Translations under genes and position numbers: made by a program
Shown here: piece by piece, positions 20,498-24,178 of the stretch
Layout of the letters: the number at the start of each line of letters is the position of its first letter
Position numbering within the stretch: the first letter of the stretch is position 1
The notes under the pieces: model-generated
Told to the model about the DNA's origin: nothing
The model's database searches: none
Seen by the model: only the letters and a program-made list of their open reading frames with translations
Assembly (NCBI GenBank): GCA_910592205.1
Contig: CAJVPJ010000472.1
Span: 1 to 24,178 of the forward strand
Reading direction: 5' to 3'
DNA: 24,178 nt
Origin: Paraglomus occultum
Lineage: Eukaryota; Glomeromycota; Glomeromycetes; Paraglomerales; Paraglomeraceae

Positions 20498-23012
20498 TTA
20501 CGTTATATGATAAATGGTAGTCCATGTGCCGTTGTCGGAGTTTTCCACATTCCTAACAAGCTCATACATGTCAATCCAAAGTCTATCTGCAGTTGGACGT
20601 TTATCAGGATCAGCATCACAACACTGCTTGGCTATTTTCTTATATTCTTCTGGTGCTGAATCAGGCATAAATGGTCGTAGTCCACCCATGATATCACTTA
20701 TTAAATCTCCATCAAGCTGACTGTGTCCAAAAGGTGGTTTACCAGTGGCTATTAAATGCATAATAATCCCAAACGAAAATATGTCGGATTTCTGAGTAAA
20801 TTTTCGAGTGTAAAAGACTTCTGGTGCAATAAAGGGTAAAGCACCTTGAATGGTTTGATTTCGTTTATGTGCATTCACTGATCGCGAAGAACCAAGATCG
20901 CATATGAACGTTGCTGTTTGAAATTCGTCATCATGTAGAACTATGTTTCCGCCATGAAGATCACCATGTACTAATCCTGCAAGATGGACAGTGTGAAGAT
21001 ACCTTGCAATCTCGTCCACATGCTGTAATTTCTCCTTCCACGTCAAGCTGTTAATATTTCGATCTAAGTAAGGCAAAAAGCTACCATTGTTAGCATACTG
21101 CATAACAATAATATACTCTTTTGTTTCTGGATTTTGTGTGACTCCATAAATGGCAATGAAAGAACGATTCGTGCACTTGACATGGTTTCTGAACTATTAA
21201 ACAAACAAATAAATATGAAGTCAGATTTAACTTGTCGGATTAATCAATTATTATTGTATTAAAAAAATGCTTACCTCAGAAATAAATAATTCCTGCGCTT
21301 GATCAAAATTCTTAAAGTGTTTGAGTGCAACAGTTTTTGAATACTTTTTATATTTGGCAATATAGATCGTTCCATAACCACCAGATCCAATCTCTTTAAA
21401 AGCATAAAAGTCTGTATATTGCATATGCTGAATAGTTCCATTAAGCTGTACAAGTTTGTCCAATATTGCATGTATTTCATGGTAAAAGACTAAGTAGTAT
21501 TCTCGAGTAAACGACTCTTGAGTGATTCCAATTATCCAAATATTATCCGGTGTTAACATCTCTGGGTATTCCTCAACTAGCTACGAACAATACAAACAAC
21601 AACATTAATGCAATGCATGTTTAATATCATTTGCATATTACATAGTGAAACTCGATAAATCGGGCACGGTGGGGCGGGCAGGGCTGTCCGACTTATCAAG
21701 GAATCCGACTTATCGAAATAATTTTAAAGAAAAGTGCAGAGGAATCTTGTCCGACTTATCGAATTACACTATGTATAGGCTATGTGAAATAATTTACCTG
21801 ATGAAATTCAAATGAACGCATATCACCTATCAGTTTGAGTGTCACTTTTGTCAATTCATCCGCCGTCGGTCCTAACCAATGTGCTATATGTGTGCATCCA
21901 TGGCGTAGCGATGTCATCTGTTGTACGTCTATCAATTGAGAGTATTCAATCCATTGTAGATAGGCATCATATTCATTCGCAGTATTACTCCATGACTCCA
22001 TAATGAATAAATCCAACGACTTGTTGCCAGTTGTCCAATCAAGAGGTCTTGGTGCTTTACAGCGATAACAGAATGCATCAATCTTAGATTCTAACTGCCA
22101 TGCACATGCTAGACATAATGCACGGTCATAGTATTCTTTTACTAAATAGTACTTTTGCATATTTGGATTGCATGTAAATCCGCCGGCAACCCAAACATCT
22201 TTGCTAAAAATATCGGGGTACTCATCACATAACTAATTAATGGAACGATAGTTATTATTATATTAAGTCTACTCATCCAAACAATTCAACAAACGTAATA
22301 ATTGAATAGTTACCTCGTCAAAATATAAGTCATCTGTCTCATCCGTTATTTCAAGCGACATCAACTTAATGTTTACTTGATATTCAAAAGGTAGAACATA
22401 CAAGTATCTCATCCTTCTCCTAGAAGCAATACAATCGAATGGAATCCATTCCAAATAAGCATCATTTGGTGAGTTTGTTTGTAATTGAGACTTCTTAATA
22501 AACTCATCGAGTTTCTTATTGTTGCTAGTCCATCCATCGCATAACTCTTTATTTCCACAAATACACCACACAGGACTGCATCGGAGTATTCCACATGCAG
22601 AGCAGAATCCATATCGAGAGTAACAATGGTAAAAGCGTTTATCGGCAACCATGTAATACTTGTCGTCATACTTGGTAAATCCAAATATGAGATCGTTCCG
22701 TCGTCGAAGCCATCTTTTGTATCTTCTGAACTGGTTATCATTGTTGTAATCGTGTGTTAAAAGTGAGTACTTTCTGGCGAAGTCGTTCACAAGTGTTTGG
22801 GTGCATTCTTCGTTACTTCCAAGGCACAGCAGTAGTATCGATATTCTACGTATCCAATTTGTAAATGCTTGTTCGCGAATAGCATGGTAAATGTTGTCAA
22901 TTTGGGTTGGACTGATGTCAGTGATTTCCGAGCAAGAAATCCATTTAAGTCTTTCGCCACATTCATTTGATAAGGATGATTGAATTAAGTTGTCGATGCT
23001 TGGATTATGCAT
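20498..23012 (-). CDS. TKL-like protein kinase with three degenerate N-lobe repeats, 4 exons, 711 aa
   Basis: Model on the minus strand: exons 23012-22314, 22232-21798, 21580-21275 and 21193-20498. Introns are 81, 217 and 81 nt, all GT-AG (donors GTAACT, GTAAAT, GTAAGC) and phase 0. The ATG at 23012 is the first in frame; the frame is open a little further up without another ATG. The complete kinase domain (about 438-700) has the Gly loop GSGGYG (443-448), VALK Lys465, a helix-C Glu (E480 or E475), the catalytic loop HGDLHGGN (Asp558, Asn563; Gly replaces Arg of HRD), DLG Asp579 and APE 603-605. It should therefore be active on Ser/Thr or Tyr. Before it lie two zinc-ribbon-like linkers: C137-x2-C140...C150-x-C152, then WTSNNKKLDEFI; and C273-x2-C276...C288-x2-C291, then WTTGNKSLDLFI. 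Degenerate N-lobe copies lie at about 24-130, 187-270 and 326-412. No signal peptide; probably cytosolic. The long middle intron holds a MITE. Confidence 0.86.
21581..21797 (-). other. intron 2 of the kinase gene, enlarged by a MITE
   Basis: 217 nt, GTAAAT...TTCGTAG. Taking out the 133-bp element and one TA copy leaves 82 nt, the size of introns 1 and 3 (81 nt each). Confidence 0.82.
21641..21773. mobile_element. 133-bp MITE, TA-flanked, Tc1/mariner-pogo-like ends
   Basis: Left end CATAGTGAAACTCGATAAAT (21641 on). The right end on the minus strand from 21773 is CATAGTGTAATTCGATAAGT, continuing TCGG on both sides. The arms are imperfect over about 25 bp. TA flanks both ends (21639-21640 and 21774-21775). 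The interior repeats TCCGACTTATC twice more in direct orientation. Ends of the type CAxAGTG..CTCGATAAxTCGG with a TA duplication resemble pogo/Tigger-like mariner elements. No coding capacity. It lies wholly within intron 2 and leaves both splice sites intact. Confidence 0.75.
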
Positions 23013-24178
23013 CTCGTTATCAACGTAAAGAATTTCATCCCCGAGAGAACATTTTTCAGTAATTATTGTGTTACATCACACTGTCTGCATAGCCAATAAT
23101 TACACGATGTAATAATTACTTATGTACTATTCCAAAAAAGGATAATAAAACTAGCATCCGCGCGTTGCCTCATCATATTGAGACGAGTAATCTGTAAATT
23201 AATATTTAATATATAATTGGGTAAGAACTATATACGGGAAGCTTCGCTTTTCTGTTGAAATCATGAATTTGATATTTATACTTTATAGAATGAAGAATTA
23301 TAAATAATGTTGTATGTCGGTTTGGAATTTATGTCCATTTCGGAATAGACACGTATGTAGTCGGGATTGGAATAGTAAATAACTAATCTATGTACTTGTG
23401 ACATTACTACTTGCATTACGTCTTTATATTATATCGTTCATATACACTTGAATCTTACTTCATAATACGATAAATAATATTACACGTAACAAATTACTGC
23501 ACTGTCGATAATGACAGTTAAATATGCTTCATAACGTTTCGTTACCGTCATATGTAATCATATCACAACGTAAACTCTGTCAAATTTCCAAACCCGCATT
23601 TACATACGTATAAAATTGAAAGTTCAGAACGTTTATTTGGAAGACATTGCATGTATCACTGTCACAAGAAGAATCGTATAACATATGTGATCAAAATAAT
23701 GTTTATTCTCGCAAAATGCACAATTCTATGCCAATACAGAGGTTTAGAAAAAATAGTGTGAATTTTGCTAATTATCTTCAACTACTACTACTCGCAGACG
23801 ATTCATTCAACGAGGTGTAATTGAAACTCAATAAAGCGTACGTATAGTTAGTATTGACAAATTCTAAATGTTGATTCGTAAGCCGTTATTGATTATTAAA
23901 TCATTCGACAAACTGTACACATACAGACAGAAACCACAAGTCGTATGGTTGAATCCGTCGTCAATAACCATACACCAGTCGTCAAATTGTGATCAGCACA
24001 AACTTTGTTTGATAACTTAAGTCATCAAGCAAATAACAATGGCGATAGTACAGTACATTGCTGGTCTACCATTTTGTTTATCGCTTAAACCAAATCATCT
24101 ACAAGGGTTGGTAGTAGCTACGAAAAGCGCAGAGTTGTTAATGTTCACACGATCTGTCCGTATTTTAGCCCAAATTTG
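23013..24178. other. upstream region of the kinase gene, no further gene recognised
   Basis: CpG-normal, AT-rich. Two out-of-frame ATGs lie 26 and 40 nt before the kinase start on the minus strand and would reduce initiation if the leader reaches that far. No other coding stretch, RNA gene or repeat pair was recognised up to the window end. Confidence 0.5.

Noticed and set aside
20514-20720. 68-codon plus-strand frame over the kinase C-lobe
   Set aside because: Antisense shadow of the C-terminal kinase exon.
22409-22741. 110-codon minus frame inside kinase exon 1
   Set aside because: Alternative frame of the supported exon; its sequence lacks the zinc-ribbon and WTSNNK features.

Overview
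The window looks like nuclear DNA of an arbuscular mycorrhizal fungus, most likely Rhizophagus irregularis or a close relative. That is an inference from four signs. The DNA is AT-rich with short phase-0 GT-AG introns. Two MATA-type HMG-box paralogues are present. There is a long RING-like/TPR protein next to a degenerate 28-residue leucine-rich-repeat (LRR) array. There is also a TKL-like kinase carrying the zinc-ribbon plus W-T-[S/T]-x-N-K linkers that I associate with the expanded Rhizophagus kinase family. I saw no prokaryotic operon features, rRNA, recognisable tRNA or CRISPR.

Layout. An HMG-box gene lies on the minus strand (1230-2288). Next is a gene-poor stretch (2289-7066) holding two non-autonomous inverted-repeat elements: one of about 121 bp near 4622-4742, and a clear Tc1/mariner-type MITE at 6020-6701 with TA target duplications. 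From 7067 to 10201 (+) runs a two-exon gene for a 1008-residue protein: acidic N-terminus, long helical region, RING/U-box-like finger, ten TPRs. Straight after its stop, 10202-12160 is a tandem array of about two dozen 84-bp LRR units broken by frameshifts and stops (pseudogene). A gene-less spacer follows, then a second HMG-box gene on the minus strand (14684-15745). 15746-20497 is gene-poor and includes a short minisatellite. 20498-23012 (minus) is a four-exon kinase gene encoding 711 residues. The last 1.2 kb shows no gene.

Three observations stand out. (1) Exon 2 of the TPR gene, the LRR array and the spacer behind it (about 7211-13636) are almost free of CpG: I count about 8 in 6.4 kb, against about 24 in the next 0.8 kb. 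The depletion covers coding and non-coding DNA alike and ends abruptly. (2) The kinase carries three truncated, degenerate copies of a kinase N-lobe ahead of its complete catalytic domain. Two of the three copies and the catalytic domain are split by a phase-0 intron at the same alignment position. (3) The middle intron of that gene is long (217 nt against 81 and 81) because it holds a 133-bp MITE; removing it with one TA leaves 82 nt.

Nothing shows that the genes act together as a pathway. HMG proteins are nuclear DNA binders, the kinase is probably a cytoplasmic signalling protein, and the RING/TPR protein is a scaffold or possible ubiquitin-pathway factor. All coordinates of spliced genes are my own models from reading the sequence, without transcript evidence.
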